A stretch of 36,669 nucleotides of DNA from [Mycobacterium] crassicus (GCF_020181615.1 NZ_CP084029.1:4550500-4587168), one strand, 5' to 3'; positions 14,867-24,293 are shown, counted from the first letter of the stretch. Notes: generated from the sequence alone by a model not told the origin. A program made the numbers and translations.

Positions 14867-16393
14867 ATGTTCGAATCGAAGTCGCTGGGCTCGCCGCCGG
14901 AGGTGATCGCCTGGTTCAACGAGCGGTTTGAGCGGCGTTATCCGTCGACGACGCCGGAGTCGGCGGCGCTGGTGGATCGGATCTGTGCGGCGGCGCGGGC
15001 GGAGAATCGGGCTGCGGCGGCGCATTTGGTGGCGATCGGGGAGTTGTTCACGCTGCGGTTGAGCCGGTGCGGCGAGACCGAGCAGTGGGCGGTGGATACC
15101 GAGGCGGCGGTGGCTGCCGAGGTTGCCGCGGCGTTGCGGATCAGCCAGGGGCTGGCCGCGAGCCGATTGCGGTATGCCCGGGCGATGCGTGAGCAGTTGC
15201 CGCAGGTAGCGGAGGTGTTTAAAGCCGGCGATATCGATCTGCGGTTGTTTCAGACGATCACCTATCGCGTTGATCTGATTACCGACCGCGAGGTGTTGGC
15301 GGCGGTGGATGCGGAGTTGGCGGTCAAGGTCGGGCGCTGGCCGTCGATGACGAGGAGCCGGTTGGCCGGAAAGATCGACAAGATCGTGGCGAAAGCCGAT
15401 GTGGATGCGGTGCGCCGCCGCAAAGAGCGGCAGGCCGAACGCGAGATCGGGTTCCAGGACTATGTGGAGGGTGGTCTGTCGGAGATTCGCGGCAGTCTGT
15501 TCACCGTCGATGCGCGCGCCTTGGAGAAGGCCTTGGATGCCTTGGCCGCCACGGTGTGTGAACACGACCCGCGCAGTCGTGAGCAGCGGCGCGCCGATGC
15601 GATGGGGGCGTTGGCGGCGCGGGCGGATCGGCTGGGGTGTCGTTGTGGGCAGCCGGACTGTGTGGCAGGTGGGCGCCCGGCCGCATCACCGGTGGTCATT
15701 CATGTGATCGCCGAGCAGGCCACCGTCGACGGGACTGGTGATGCGCCGGGCTCGTTAGTCGAGGCTGATGGATTGGTGCCACCGGAGTTGATCGCCGAAC
15801 TCGCCCGCTCGGCCCGGCTGGTGTCGTTGGTGCATCCCGCCGATGCCCCGCCGGAGCCCGGTTACGTGCCTTCCAAAGCGCTGGCGGATTTTGTGCGCTG
15901 CCGGGATCTGACGTGTCGTTGGCCAGGCTGTGACCGCCCGGCGCTCGACTGCGACATCGACCATACGATTCCCCGTGGCGACGGTGGTGTCACCCATCCG
16001 TCGAATCTCAAATGCTATTGCCGCACACATCATTTGGTGAAGACATTCTGGGGCTGGCGAGATCAGCAACTGCCCGACGGCACGGTGATCCTGACCTCGC
16101 CATCGGGGCAGACCTATGTCACCACCCCGGGCAGTTCCCTGTTGTTCCCGCGCTTGTGCGCACCTACCGGGGACCTGTCGGCACCGCAGCAACGCGACGA
16201 CGACCGCTCCGGTGATCGCACCGCGATGATGCCCCGCCGTAGGCGCACCCGTGACCAACACCGCGCGGCCCGCATCGCCGCTGAACGCAGCCAAAACCGC
16301 AAGGCCCGCCAAGCCCGGCGCGCCGCAATCGACGCCGTTTGGTTCCCGAAATTAGCCGCCGGCATCGACCCCGACGACCCTCCGCCCTTCTAG
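14867..16393 (+). CDS. 13E12-type HNH endonuclease-like protein (DUF222)
   Basis: A 508-residue member of the REP13E12 family common in mycobacteria. Residues about 20-330 are the helical DUF222 region. The HNH motif follows: FVRCRDLTCRWPGCDRP supplies two Cys pairs, DCDIDHTIPRGDGGVT the His-containing core, and NLKCYCRTHHLVK the closing part. The C-terminus is Arg-rich (RRRRTRDQHRAARI), suited to DNA binding. The start is ATG 14867, because TAGAAT 7 nt upstream gives a leaderless message; earlier in-frame codons precede the promoter. Family members are repeated in mycobacterial genomes, can be attachment targets of prophages, and several respond to DNA damage. The nuclease activity is predicted from the motif. 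Its stop overlaps that of the convergent nitronate monooxygenase gene. Confidence 0.9.
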   Translation: MFESKSLGSPPEVIAWFNERFERRYPSTTPESAALVDRICAAARAENRAAAAHLVAIGELFTLRLSRCGETEQWAVDTEAAVAAEVAAALRISQGLAASRLRYARAMREQLPQVAEVFKAGDIDLRLFQTITYRVDLITDREVLAAVDAELAVKVGRWPSMTRSRLAGKIDKIVAKADVDAVRRRKERQAEREIGFQDYVEGGLSEIRGSLFTVDARALEKALDALAATVCEHDPRSREQRRADAMGALAARADRLGCRCGQPDCVAGGRPAASPVVIHVIAEQATVDGTGDAPGSLVEADGLVPPELIAELARSARLVSLVHPADAPPEPGYVPSKALADFVRCRDLTCRWPGCDRPALDCDIDHTIPRGDGGVTHPSNLKCYCRTHHLVKTFWGWRDQQLPDGTVILTSPSGQTYVTTPGSSLLFPRLCAPTGDLSAPQQRDDDRSGDRTAMMPRRRRTRDQHRAARIAAERSQNRKARQARRAAIDAVWFPKLAAGIDPDDPPPF

Positions 16394-17352
16394 CCGCGGT
16401 TCAGGATTCGGGTGGCGTCTTGCACCATCTGCGCCACGATGGCTCCCGCAGGGACGACGTCGTGGATAAGGCCGACGGCCTCACCGATCAGGATGTGGGC
16501 AATGTCGAAGTCCGCGGCGGCGAGCCCGGCCTGAAAGACAGCGATGGCCTCGGGCAGGTTGGCCAGCAAGTGGCTCTCGTCGCCATGCCAGCTCTGCAGG
16601 AACGCGTTGTGCAGCGCCCGCTCGTCGTATTGGGCAGGCCAATCGAGTTGTCGCACAAGGTCGTAGACGCGGGTGCGGACGGTGTCCTCACCGCTGGCTC
16701 GGATGACTCGCTCGCGTGCGTTGGGTGGTACGAGTGCCTCGCTGGCGGCCCAGAACCGTGTACCGATGAGGGCACCGTCGGCGCCGAGCGCCAGCGCCGC
16801 GGCCACCCCGCGGCCGTCGGCGATACCGCCCGCGGCCAGTACGAACGTTTCTGGGGAGCGCTCGGCTACCAGATCGACGACGGCCGGGACAAACGTCAGG
16901 GTCGAGCGGGTGGACATTCCGTGGCCGCCGGCCTCGGAGCCTTGGGCCACGATGACTTTCGTTCCCGCCCGCAGCGCGGCATGTGCCTGCTCAAGGGTCT
17001 GTACCTGGCAGATAAGCGGAACGCCCGCATCGCGGATGTCTCCGGCGAAGGCGTCGGGATCACCGAAGGACAGCATGATGGCCGCCGGGTTCCGGTTGAG
17101 TGCGACGGCGAGAGCCTCCGGCGCGCGGGCCAGGCTCCAGGTGATGAATCCGCACCCGACGCGCGCGTCGCCGGCGGCATCGAATTCACGCTGCACCCAG
17201 TCAGCGTCGCCGTAACCCCCGCCGAGCAGACCGAGTCCACCGGCATGGGTGACCGCCGCGGCGAGCCGGCCGCCGGAGGCCTGCGCCATGGGCGCCAGCA
17301 CGATCGGGTGGTCGATACCGAAGAACTCGGTGAGGCGATTGCGCAGCGACAC
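16390..17352 (-). CDS. Nitronate monooxygenase-family FMN enzyme
   Basis: A 320-residue TIM-barrel flavoprotein. Visible FMN-site motifs are HPIVLAPMAQASGGRLAAAV near the N-terminus, then VIVAQGSEAGGHG (about 132-145) with the conserved His, LAAGGIADGRGVAAALALGA and GALIGTRFWASEA-like phosphate-binding turns. The family oxidises nitronates such as propionate-3-nitronate using O2; some members have other 2-oxo or enoyl substrates. GTG 17352 has AAGGAGG 7 nt upstream. The TAG stop overlaps the TAG of the convergent HNH gene. It lies 18 bp downstream of the PrsW-type gene on the same strand, so the two may be co-transcribed. It is not part of the polA-rpsA segment in M. tuberculosis as I remember it. 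Confidence 0.88.
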   Translation of the reverse strand: MSLRNRLTEFFGIDHPIVLAPMAQASGGRLAAAVTHAGGLGLLGGGYGDADWVQREFDAAGDARVGCGFITWSLARAPEALAVALNRNPAAIMLSFGDPDAFAGDIRDAGVPLICQVQTLEQAHAALRAGTKVIVAQGSEAGGHGMSTRSTLTFVPAVVDLVAERSPETFVLAAGGIADGRGVAAALALGADGALIGTRFWAASEALVPPNARERVIRASGEDTVRTRVYDLVRQLDWPAQYDERALHNAFLQSWHGDESHLLANLPEAIAVFQAGLAAADFDIAHILIGEAVGLIHDVVPAGAIVAQMVQDATRILNRG

Positions 17353-17370
17353 CGCGATGCCTCCTTGAGA

Positions 17371-18504
17371 TCAGCGCCGTACCGGCAGGGGAGAGTGATA
17401 GCCGGCCATCGGGTGCAGCACCGGTGCCGCGGCCCGGGCCGCCACCACCCCGTAGGCATCCTCGTGTTGTCGGGCGAACACCTCTGGGTCGCCGAAGCCG
17501 CGGTCGATGCGGTCCCGCACGAAGGCCAGCTCGACGACCTGGGCGGCGAACTTCTTCACCGACTGGGCGGCCGGGCGCCCGCCGATGCGCTTGGCCTCGC
17601 GGATCGCCAGCTTGCGGCTGCGGATCGACCCCAGCCAGGTCTCCTCGTTCGGGCTGATCAGCCCGCTCATCACCATGCCGGGCAGCTTGGTGGCGACCAG
17701 GTGCTGTTCGTGGCGGCGGCTCACCATGGCCAGCACGACCACCAGGATGAAGATCGGAATCATCCAGAACACGTAGGTCACCAGGAACGCCTCGCCGCCG
17801 CCCATCGCCAGCGAGGCATTCCACAGGGCGTGCATGCCCACCGCCGCGAGGTAGCCGAGCAGGATTACGAACGCCTTTGCCCAGAACCCGCGGCGGCGCA
17901 GCGCGAAGAACACCCCGATGCCCGTCATCGTGGTGAACAGCGGGTGCGCGAACGGCCCGAAGATCAGCCGCGCGACGGCGACGGCCGCCATCTGGGCCGG
18001 TGACTCGGCCGGCGCGATGTAGACGATGTCTTCCATCCAGGCGAAGCCCACCGCCGTGACGCCCGCGTAGACCATGCAGTCGGTCAGTGAGTTCATTTCG
18101 TGCCGACGCCGGCCGGTCAGCATGATCAGCAGGAACAGGCCTTTGGCGGCCTCCTCGATGAACGGCGCCTGGATCGCCGCCTGGTCAAAGGTCTTCGACA
18201 CCAGCGGTCTCACCGTGGCCACCGTGGACCCGAAGGTCTCCAGGCCCACCGCCAGAATCACCGCCACCGACGCGCCCCACAGGAACGCCAGCTGCAGCAG
18301 CCGTCGCGGTTCGGGCTCCCAGCGGTCCAACCACCGGTAGCACAACAGCACCACCAGCATCGCCATGCTCGACAGCACCAGTGCTGTCAGCGTTCCGCCC
18401 GGATTGGCCGCGGTGAACAACAGCAACAACAACCCGGTCAGGATGGCTAGCAGGATGATGACGAGGCGCGACGCTCCGACCTTGCGGCTCCGGATGGCAG
18501 GCAT
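17371..18504 (-). CDS. PrsW-family intramembrane metalloprotease
   Basis: A 377-residue membrane protein with about eight hydrophobic segments (such as LVIILLAILTGLLLLLF, TALVLSSMAMLVVLLCY, AFLVTYVFWMIPIFILVVVL). PrsW signatures are present: FIEEAAKG (the EExxK motif), AVGFAWMEDIVYIA (the FxxxE motif), FGPFAHPLFT and VGMHALWN with conserved His residues. A cytoplasmic tail of about 110 residues follows, rich in Arg and Lys. PrsW proteases cleave membrane anti-sigma factors; the substrate here is unknown. The start at ATG 18504 is preferred; TACGCT (18518-18513) lies 8 nt before it, allowing a leaderless message. It is followed 18 bp later by the nitronate monooxygenase gene and diverges from rpsA. 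Confidence 0.86.
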   Translation of the reverse strand: MPAIRSRKVGASRLVIILLAILTGLLLLLFTAANPGGTLTALVLSSMAMLVVLLCYRWLDRWEPEPRRLLQLAFLWGASVAVILAVGLETFGSTVATVRPLVSKTFDQAAIQAPFIEEAAKGLFLLIMLTGRRRHEMNSLTDCMVYAGVTAVGFAWMEDIVYIAPAESPAQMAAVAVARLIFGPFAHPLFTTMTGIGVFFALRRRGFWAKAFVILLGYLAAVGMHALWNASLAMGGGEAFLVTYVFWMIPIFILVVVLAMVSRRHEQHLVATKLPGMVMSGLISPNEETWLGSIRSRKLAIREAKRIGGRPAAQSVKKFAAQVVELAFVRDRIDRGFGDPEVFARQHEDAYGVVAARAAAPVLHPMAGYHSPLPVRR

Positions 18505-18682
18505 AGCGACGCAGCGTAGACCACCGGTTTGTCCAGCGTGCAACCCGTCGAGTAGCCTCAACAGGTAGTCCTCGACTAGTCGCAGACCAGTTCTAGGCCA
18601 AGATCGGGGGCCACCGCATGCTCAGGCGTGCGTGACTTCACCCAGTCCCTACTACCTCAACTTGTCCGGAGCATCCCAACAC

Positions 18683-20125
18683 ATGCCAAGTCCCACCGTC
18701 ACCTCGCCGCAAGTAGCCATCAACGACATTGGCTCGGCCGAGGATTTTCTCGCCGCTATCGACAAAACGATCAAGTACTTCAACGATGGCGACATCGTGG
18801 AAGGGACGATCGTCAAGGTTGACCGGGACGAGGTCCTGCTCGACATCGGTTACAAGACCGAAGGGGTCATTCCCTCCCGCGAGCTGTCCATCAAGCACGA
18901 CGTCGACCCCCACGAGGTGGTGTCCGTCGGTGACGAGGTCGAGGCTCTGGTCCTGACCAAGGAGGACAAAGAGGGTCGGCTGATCCTGTCCAAGAAGCGC
19001 GCCCAGTACGAGCGCGCCTGGGGCACGATCGAGGAGCTCAAGGAGAAGGACGAGGCCGTCAAGGGCACCGTCATCGAGGTCGTCAAGGGCGGCCTGATCC
19101 TCGACATCGGGCTGCGCGGCTTCCTGCCGGCCTCGCTGGTGGAGATGCGTCGGGTCCGCGACCTGCAGCCCTACATCGGCAAAGAGATCGAAGCCAAGAT
19201 CATCGAGCTGGACAAGAACCGCAACAACGTGGTGCTGTCCCGTCGCGCCTGGCTGGAGCAGACCCAGTCCGAGGTGCGCAGCGAGTTCCTCAACCAGCTG
19301 CAGAAGGGCGCCGTCCGCAAGGGTGTCGTGTCCTCGATCGTCAACTTCGGCGCCTTCGTCGACCTGGGCGGCGTGGACGGCCTGGTGCACGTCTCCGAGC
19401 TGTCCTGGAAGCACATCGACCACCCGTCCGAGGTGGTGCAGGTGGGCGACGAGGTCACCGTCGAGGTGCTCGACGTCGACATGGACCGCGAGCGGGTTTC
19501 GTTGTCGCTCAAGGCCACTCAGGAAGACCCGTGGCGCCACTTCGCCCGCACCCACGCGATCGGCCAGATCGTGCCGGGCAAGGTCACCAAGCTGGTGCCG
19601 TTCGGTGCATTCGTCCGCGTCGAGGAGGGCATCGAGGGTCTGGTGCACATCTCCGAGCTGGCTGAGCAGCACGTTGAGGTGCCGGACCAGGTTGTCGCCG
19701 TCGGTGACGACGCCATGGTCAAGGTCATCGACATCGACCTGGACCGTCGTCGTATCTCGCTGAGCCTCAAGCAGGCCAACGAGGACTACACCGAGGAGTT
19801 CGACCCGTCGAAGTACGGCATGGCCGACAGCTACGACGAGCAGGGCAACTACATCTTCCCCGAGGGCTTCGACGCCGAGACCAACGAGTGGATCGAAGGT
19901 TTCGACAAGCAGCGCACCGAGTGGGAGGCCCGCTACGCCGAGGCCGAGCACCGGCACAAGATGCACACCACGCAGATGGAGAAGTTCGCCGAGGCCGCCC
20001 ACGCCGAGTCTTCGCACTCCGGCTCCAACGGGTCGCACCGCGACGATGCTCCGGCCGGTGGCTCGCTGGCCAGCGACGAGCAGCTCGCCGCTCTGCGGGA
20101 GAAGCTCGCCGGCAACAGCGCCTAA
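18683..20125 (+). CDS. rpsA: 30S ribosomal protein S1
   Basis: A 480-residue protein almost colinear with M. tuberculosis RpsA. The start at ATG 18683 (MPSPTVTSPQVAINDIGSAE) matches that protein; a weak GGAG lies 11 nt upstream. Four S1 RNA-binding domains are visible: residues about 36-105 (GDIVEGTIVKVDRDEVLLDI), 123-188, 209-277 (GVVSSIVNFGAFVDLGGVDG) and 294-363 (GKVTKLVPFGAFVRVEEGIE). The variable acidic/His-rich C-terminal tail ends in GGSLASDEQLAALREKLAG. S1 recruits mRNA to the 30S subunit. In M. tuberculosis the C-terminal region has been discussed as a pyrazinamide-related site. The gene lies 40 bp upstream of coaE and is probably co-transcribed with it. Confidence 0.97.
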   Translation: MPSPTVTSPQVAINDIGSAEDFLAAIDKTIKYFNDGDIVEGTIVKVDRDEVLLDIGYKTEGVIPSRELSIKHDVDPHEVVSVGDEVEALVLTKEDKEGRLILSKKRAQYERAWGTIEELKEKDEAVKGTVIEVVKGGLILDIGLRGFLPASLVEMRRVRDLQPYIGKEIEAKIIELDKNRNNVVLSRRAWLEQTQSEVRSEFLNQLQKGAVRKGVVSSIVNFGAFVDLGGVDGLVHVSELSWKHIDHPSEVVQVGDEVTVEVLDVDMDRERVSLSLKATQEDPWRHFARTHAIGQIVPGKVTKLVPFGAFVRVEEGIEGLVHISELAEQHVEVPDQVVAVGDDAMVKVIDIDLDRRRISLSLKQANEDYTEEFDPSKYGMADSYDEQGNYIFPEGFDAETNEWIEGFDKQRTEWEARYAEAEHRHKMHTTQMEKFAEAAHAESSHSGSNGSHRDDAPAGGSLASDEQLAALREKLAGNSA

Positions 20126-20165
20126 TCGCGCCTGGGCGCTCTGACGGGGCTTTGAAAGGGCGCAG

Positions 20166-21095
20166 ATGCTGCGTATCGGTCTGACCGGCGGTATCGGCGC
20201 CGGTAAGTCGACGGTGTCGGCGACTTTCAACCGCCACGGCGGCGTCATCGTTGATGGCGACGTCATCGCTCGTGAAGTAGTGGAGCCCGGTACCGAAGGC
20301 CTGACCGCACTGGTCGAGGCCTTCGGGCCGGGCATCCTGCTTCCCGACGGAAGTTTGGACCGCCCGGCCCTGGCGGCGATCGCGTTCAGCGACGACGACA
20401 AGCGGGCCACCCTCAACGGGATCGTGCACCCGCTGGTGGCCCGTCGCCGCCAGGAGTTGATCGCCGCGGCCGGTGACGACGCGGTGATCATCGAGGACAT
20501 CCCGCTGCTGGTCGAGTCGCAGATGGCGCCGATGTTCCCCCTGGTGATCGTGGTGCACGCGGATGTGGAAGTCCGCGTGGCCCGACTCCTGACCCATCGC
20601 GGCATGTCGGAGGATGACGCGCGGGCCCGCATCGCCGCGCAGGCCACCGAGCCGCAGCGCCGCACGGTCGCCGACGTGTGGCTGGACAACTCCGGTTCTC
20701 CCGATGACCTGGCCGCGCAGGCGCTGCAGCTGTGGGAGCAGCGCATCCTGCCGTTCGCCGACAACATCAAGGCCCGCCGTGCGGTGCCGTCGCCGACGAC
20801 TCCGGTGCCGGCCGATCCGACCTGGGCCGATCAGGCGCAGCGAATCGTGGCGCGGTTGCGGACCACCTGCGGGCATCTGGCACAGCGCATCGAGCACGTC
20901 GGCCCCACCGCGGTGGCCGGGCAGGACGCTCCGGACGTCATCGATGTTGAGGTCACGGTGGAATCGGTCGCGGTGGCCGACGAACTCGTCGAGCCGCTGC
21001 TGGCGGCCGGCTACCCCCGCGTCAGTTCCGATGCTTACGCCTCCGCGGACCCGGGGCGGCCCACCACTGTTCGGGTGGTGACTGCAGAGGCCTGA
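20166..21095 (+). CDS. coaE: Dephospho-CoA kinase with shortened C-terminal GrpB-like domain
   Basis: A 309-residue protein. Residues 1-200 are a complete dephospho-CoA kinase, which performs the last step of coenzyme A synthesis: P-loop LTGGIGAGKST (7-17), VDGDVIAREVV with the DxD-like acidic site, VIIEDIPLLVES and the LID region RLLTHRGMSEDDARARIAAQ. In M. tuberculosis the enzyme continues into a GrpB/UPF0157 domain and reaches about 407 residues. Here that domain begins (ARLRTTCGHLAQRIEHVGPTAV, then DVIDVEVTVESVAVADELVE), skips about 30 residues, resumes at ASADPGRPTTVRVV, and then stops. The extra domain is therefore a remnant. It starts at ATG 20166 with GAAAGG 8 nt upstream. The stop abuts the convergent gene at 21096. 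Confidence 0.94.
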   Translation: MLRIGLTGGIGAGKSTVSATFNRHGGVIVDGDVIAREVVEPGTEGLTALVEAFGPGILLPDGSLDRPALAAIAFSDDDKRATLNGIVHPLVARRRQELIAAAGDDAVIIEDIPLLVESQMAPMFPLVIVVHADVEVRVARLLTHRGMSEDDARARIAAQATEPQRRTVADVWLDNSGSPDDLAAQALQLWEQRILPFADNIKARRAVPSPTTPVPADPTWADQAQRIVARLRTTCGHLAQRIEHVGPTAVAGQDAPDVIDVEVTVESVAVADELVEPLLAAGYPRVSSDAYASADPGRPTTVRVVTAEA

Positions 21096-21527
21096 TCAGG
21101 CCATGCTGCTGATCAGCGCGCCGCACAGCATCGCGCCGGTGTGCGGGTCGTTGGTGTTGCCCCAGGTGTTGACGAAGCGGTCGCTCTTGACCGTGGTGAC
21201 ATCGTCGACCTTGATCTCGCAGTGCACGTTCGCCGTCGTCGGGAACCGCAGCCGGATCACCATGCCGGCCTTGCTCGGGTCGCTCATCACCGTGTTGGCC
21301 TCGAACGGCCCGCCGAACCCGTCGAGATCGGCGCTGGCGGTCTCGGTGTCGTTGCGCATGAACGTGACCACGCTGCCGGTGGTCCAGGCATCGACCCGCG
21401 CGATGTAGGTGACGTTGTGCAACTCCTCGGCGGCAGCTGCCGGTGCCGGGAGCAACTGACCGCAGCCCAGCACGGCCACAGCGGTCGCGATAGCGGCACT
21501 CAGTCTCAGGTTGACGTTCATCTCCAC
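21096..21527 (-). CDS. Small secreted protein of unknown function
   Basis: A 143-residue exported protein. The first 33 residues are a signal peptide (LRLSAAIATAVAVLG, then LLPAPAAAA) with cleavage expected after AAAA. A Cys at the end of the core (VLGCG) is a weak lipobox, so lipidation is unlikely but possible. The mature part looks like a beta-rich domain (NVTYIARVDAWTTGSVVTFM, VIRLRFPTTANVHCEIKVDD) with two Cys that could form a disulfide. I do not recognise the family with confidence. The start GTG 21527 lies 4 nt after the DUF402 stop, with an alternative at ATG 21521. There is no good ribosome site, so translational coupling to DUF402 is likely. It ends directly against coaE. Confidence 0.75.
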   Translation of the reverse strand: MEMNVNLRLSAAIATAVAVLGCGQLLPAPAAAAEELHNVTYIARVDAWTTGSVVTFMRNDTETASADLDGFGGPFEANTVMSDPSKAGMVIRLRFPTTANVHCEIKVDDVTTVKSDRFVNTWGNTNDPHTGAMLCGALISSMA

Positions 21528-21531
21528 GAGG

Positions 21532-22035
21532 TTACCCGGCCCAGGAGAGTTGCATCCCGTAGTCGCTGAGCCAGCTCTGCAGGTCGTAACCGTGCGTGGC
21601 CAGGCCGTCGACGGCGTTCACGGCCCGCAGCACCGCCTGTTCGGCGGTGTCCTGGCTGAGCAGGCCCGCCCGCACGGCGGTCAGCAGCTCGTCGGTGTCG
21701 TCGAGTTCGACGCCCTTCCCGGTGCGCACCACCAGGTCCAGATAGTGGTCCTGGGAGTGCCAGCGCTCCGGCCCCGGGGTGTAGTCGCCGACGTCGAGAT
21801 AGAAATCCTGGTCGCGTTCGTGGCCCGGGTTGAAGTGGAAGACGGTCGCCCGCAGCCCCAGCGTGGGCAGCAGCCAGGACTCCAGGTAGTGGAACTGTTC
21901 CCGGCCCGGGGTGGGACGGGCCACGTACAGGCCCCACGGCTGCACCGTGTAGACGTCGACGTCGCGTACCACCCCTTTCGGGTCGGTGTTGGTGTAGGCG
22001 ACCAGATCGAAGGTCTCCTGCTTAGGCGGGTGCAC
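21532..22035 (-). CDS. DUF402 family protein (Rv1632c type)
   Basis: A 167-residue soluble protein. The DUF402 core is visible: [15 protein letters not shown], then [21 protein letters not shown] and [27 protein letters not shown], with the Asp/Trp pattern that forms a divalent-metal site in related nucleoside di- or triphosphatases such as FomD. The C-terminal helical stretch ([20 protein letters not shown]) is usual for the actinobacterial branch. The natural substrate is unknown. The start is GTG 22035 ([10 protein letters not shown]) with AGAGAGG about 11 nt upstream. It diverges from uvrB across 86 bp and is the first gene of a likely pair with the small secreted protein. Confidence 0.85.
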   Translation of the reverse strand: MHPPKQETFDLVAYTNTDPKGVVRDVDVYTVQPWGLYVARPTPGREQFHYLESWLLPTLGLRATVFHFNPGHERDQDFYLDVGDYTPGPERWHSQDHYLDLVVRTGKGVELDDTDELLTAVRAGLLSQDTAEQAVLRAVNAVDGLATHGYDLQSWLSDYGMQLSWAG

Positions 22036-22082
22036 CCGTTGACCGCCTCTCTCGAACCGCCGCTGTGCGGCGGGGTCGTCGT

Positions 22083-22115
22083 AGCCGGATGTCTGTCAGA
22101 CACCCGGCTTACCCT
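22083..22115 (+). promoter_or_regulatory. uvrB promoter: PafBC-type damage element within an inverted repeat
   Basis: CTGTCAGAC (22093-22101), exactly 8 bp, and TACCCT (22110-22115) fit TTGTCRGTG-N8-TANNNT (core TGTCAG intact, edges divergent). GTG 22122 follows after 6 nt, so the message is leaderless. The element lies inside an inverted repeat, 22083-22109: AGCCGG pairs with CCGGCT and TGTCTG with CAGACA, with one mismatch. A second perfect hairpin CCGCCGC-TGT-GCGGCGG lies just upstream at 22057-22073. No LexA box was seen. Confidence 0.65.
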
Positions 22116-22121
22116 GGGTTC

Positions 22122-24293
22122 GTGGCTTTCGCAACGGAACACCCCGTCGTCGCGCATTCGGAGTACCGACCTGCAGGTGACGCGGTCGACGGTCTGGTGC
22201 GCGCCGGCGGCCGTTTCGACGTGGTCAGCGAGTACCAGCCGGCCGGGGATCAGCCGACCGCCATCGCCGACCTGGAACGTCGGATCACCGCGGGGGAGAA
22301 GGACGTGGTGCTGCTTGGTGCCACCGGCACCGGCAAGTCGGCCACCGCGGCCTGGCTGATCGAACGGCTGCAGCGCCCCACCCTGGTGATGGCGCCGAAC
22401 AAGACGCTGGCCGCGCAGCTCGCCAATGAGCTGCGAGAGATGTTGCCGCACAACGCCGTCGAATACTTCGTCTCGTACTACGACTACTACCAGCCGGAAG
22501 CCTATATCGCGCAGACCGACACCTACATCGAGAAGGACAGCTCGATCAACGACGACGTGGAGCGGCTGCGTCACTCGGCGACCTCCAGCCTGCTGTCCCG
22601 GCGCGACGTGGTGGTGGTGGCCTCGGTGTCGTGCATCTACGGTCTGGGCACCCCGCAGTCCTACCTGGACCGCTCCGTCGAACTGCAGGTCGGCGCCGAG
22701 GTGCCGCGGGACGGACTGCTGCGGTTGCTGGTCGACGTCCAGTACACCCGCAACGACATGTCGTTCACCCGCGGCTCGTTCCGGGTGCGCGGTGACACCG
22801 TCGAGATCATCCCGTCGTATGAGGAACTGGCGGTCCGCATCGAATACTTCGGGGACGAGATCGAGGCGCTGTACTACCTGCATCCACTCACCGGCGACGT
22901 GGTGCGCAAGGTCGACTCGCTGCGCATCTTCCCGGCCACCCACTATGTCGCCGGCCCCGAGCGCATGAGCCAGGCCATCTCCACCATCGAGGAGGAGCTG
23001 ACCGAGCGGCTCGCCGAATTGGAGGGGCAGGGCCGGCTGTTGGAGGCGCAGCGGCTGCGGATGCGCACCAACTACGACATCGAGATGATGCGCCAGGTCG
23101 GATTCTGCTCGGGCATCGAGAACTATTCGCGCCACATCGACGGCCGCGGCGCCGGTTCGGCACCGGCCACGCTGATCGACTACTTCCCGGAGGACTTCCT
23201 ACTCATCGTCGACGAGTCGCACGTCACCGTGCCGCAGATCGGCGCCATGTATGAGGGCGACATGTCGCGCAAGCGCAACCTGGTCGAGTTCGGGTTCCGG
23301 CTGCCCTCGGCGTGCGACAACCGGCCACTGACCTGGGAGGAGTTCGCCGACCGCATCGGGCAGACGGTCTACATGTCGGCCACCCCCGGGCCGTATGAGC
23401 TCAGCCAGGCCGGCGGGGAGTTCGTCGAGCAGGTGATCCGCCCCACCGGACTGGTGGATCCGAAGGTGGTGGTCAAACCCACCAAGGGCCAGATCGACGA
23501 CCTGATCGCCGAGATCCGGCAGCGCACCGAGGCCGACGAGCGGGTGCTGGTGACCACGCTGACCAAGAAGATGGCCGAAGACCTCACCGACTACCTGCTG
23601 GAGATGGGGATCCGGGTGCGCTACCTGCACTCCGAGGTCGACACGCTGCGCCGGGTGGAGTTGCTGCGGCAGCTGCGGCTCGGCGACTACGACGTGCTGA
23701 TCGGCATCAACCTGCTGCGGGAGGGCCTGGACCTGCCGGAGGTGTCGCTGGTGTCGATCCTCGACGCCGACAAGGAGGGCTTCCTGCGCTCCACCCGCAG
23801 CCTGATCCAGACCATCGGCCGGGCCGCCCGCAACGTCTCCGGCGAGGTCCACATGTACGCCGACAAGATCACCGACTCGATGCGGGAGGCCATCGACGAG
23901 ACCGAGCGGCGCCGGGCCAAACAGGTGGCCTACAACGAGGAAAAGGGCATCGACCCGCAGCCGCTGCGCAAGAAGATCGCCGACATCCTCGACCAGGTGT
24001 ACCGGGAGGTGGAGGACACCGAAACCATCGAGGTCGCCGGTTCGGGCCGCAACTCATCGCGGGGGCGGCGCGCCCAGGGCGAGCCCGGCCGAGCAGTCAG
24101 CGCCGGGGTCTTCGAAGGCCGCGACACCAGCAACATGCCGCGCGCCGAACTGGCCGATCTGATCAAGGACCTCACCGAGCAGATGATGAACGCGGCACGC
24201 GACCTGCAATTCGAGCTGGCCGCCCGGATCCGTGACGAGATCACCGATCTCAAGAAGGAATTGCGGGGCATGGATGCGGCCGGGCTGCAGTGA
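22122..24293 (+). CDS. uvrB: Excinuclease ABC subunit B
   Basis: A 723-residue nucleotide-excision-repair helicase. Walker A is GATGTGKSA (Lys72). The beta-hairpin region [15 protein letters not shown] threads between the DNA strands. Helicase motifs continue with [10 protein letters not shown] (Walker B), [31 protein letters not shown] and QTIGRAARN. The C-terminal UVR domain ([20 protein letters not shown] and AARIRDEI) binds UvrC/UvrA. It is slightly longer than the M. tuberculosis protein near residue 20 ([18 protein letters not shown]). The start GTG 22122 is set by TACCCT 6 nt upstream; the longer frame runs back through the promoter. UvrB takes damaged DNA from UvrA, encoded at 29892-32798. 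Confidence 0.97.
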   Translation: MAFATEHPVVAHSEYRPAGDAVDGLVRAGGRFDVVSEYQPAGDQPTAIADLERRITAGEKDVVLLGATGTGKSATAAWLIERLQRPTLVMAPNKTLAAQLANELREMLPHNAVEYFVSYYDYYQPEAYIAQTDTYIEKDSSINDDVERLRHSATSSLLSRRDVVVVASVSCIYGLGTPQSYLDRSVELQVGAEVPRDGLLRLLVDVQYTRNDMSFTRGSFRVRGDTVEIIPSYEELAVRIEYFGDEIEALYYLHPLTGDVVRKVDSLRIFPATHYVAGPERMSQAISTIEEELTERLAELEGQGRLLEAQRLRMRTNYDIEMMRQVGFCSGIENYSRHIDGRGAGSAPATLIDYFPEDFLLIVDESHVTVPQIGAMYEGDMSRKRNLVEFGFRLPSACDNRPLTWEEFADRIGQTVYMSATPGPYELSQAGGEFVEQVIRPTGLVDPKVVVKPTKGQIDDLIAEIRQRTEADERVLVTTLTKKMAEDLTDYLLEMGIRVRYLHSEVDTLRRVELLRQLRLGDYDVLIGINLLREGLDLPEVSLVSILDADKEGFLRSTRSLIQTIGRAARNVSGEVHMYADKITDSMREAIDETERRRAKQVAYNEEKGIDPQPLRKKIADILDQVYREVEDTETIEVAGSGRNSSRGRRAQGEPGRAVSAGVFEGRDTSNMPRAELADLIKDLTEQMMNAARDLQFELAARIRDEITDLKKELRGMDAAGLQ

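Noticed and set aside
18638..20770. 710-codon open frame on the minus strand
   Set aside because: It lies antisense to rpsA and coaE, whose translations are clearly correct. High GC keeps the antisense frame open. The product is low-complexity with no family features.
22036..22121. Possible LexA box (TCGAAC at 22053-22058)
   Set aside because: The second half GTTCGA is missing; the following bases form an unrelated GC hairpin.
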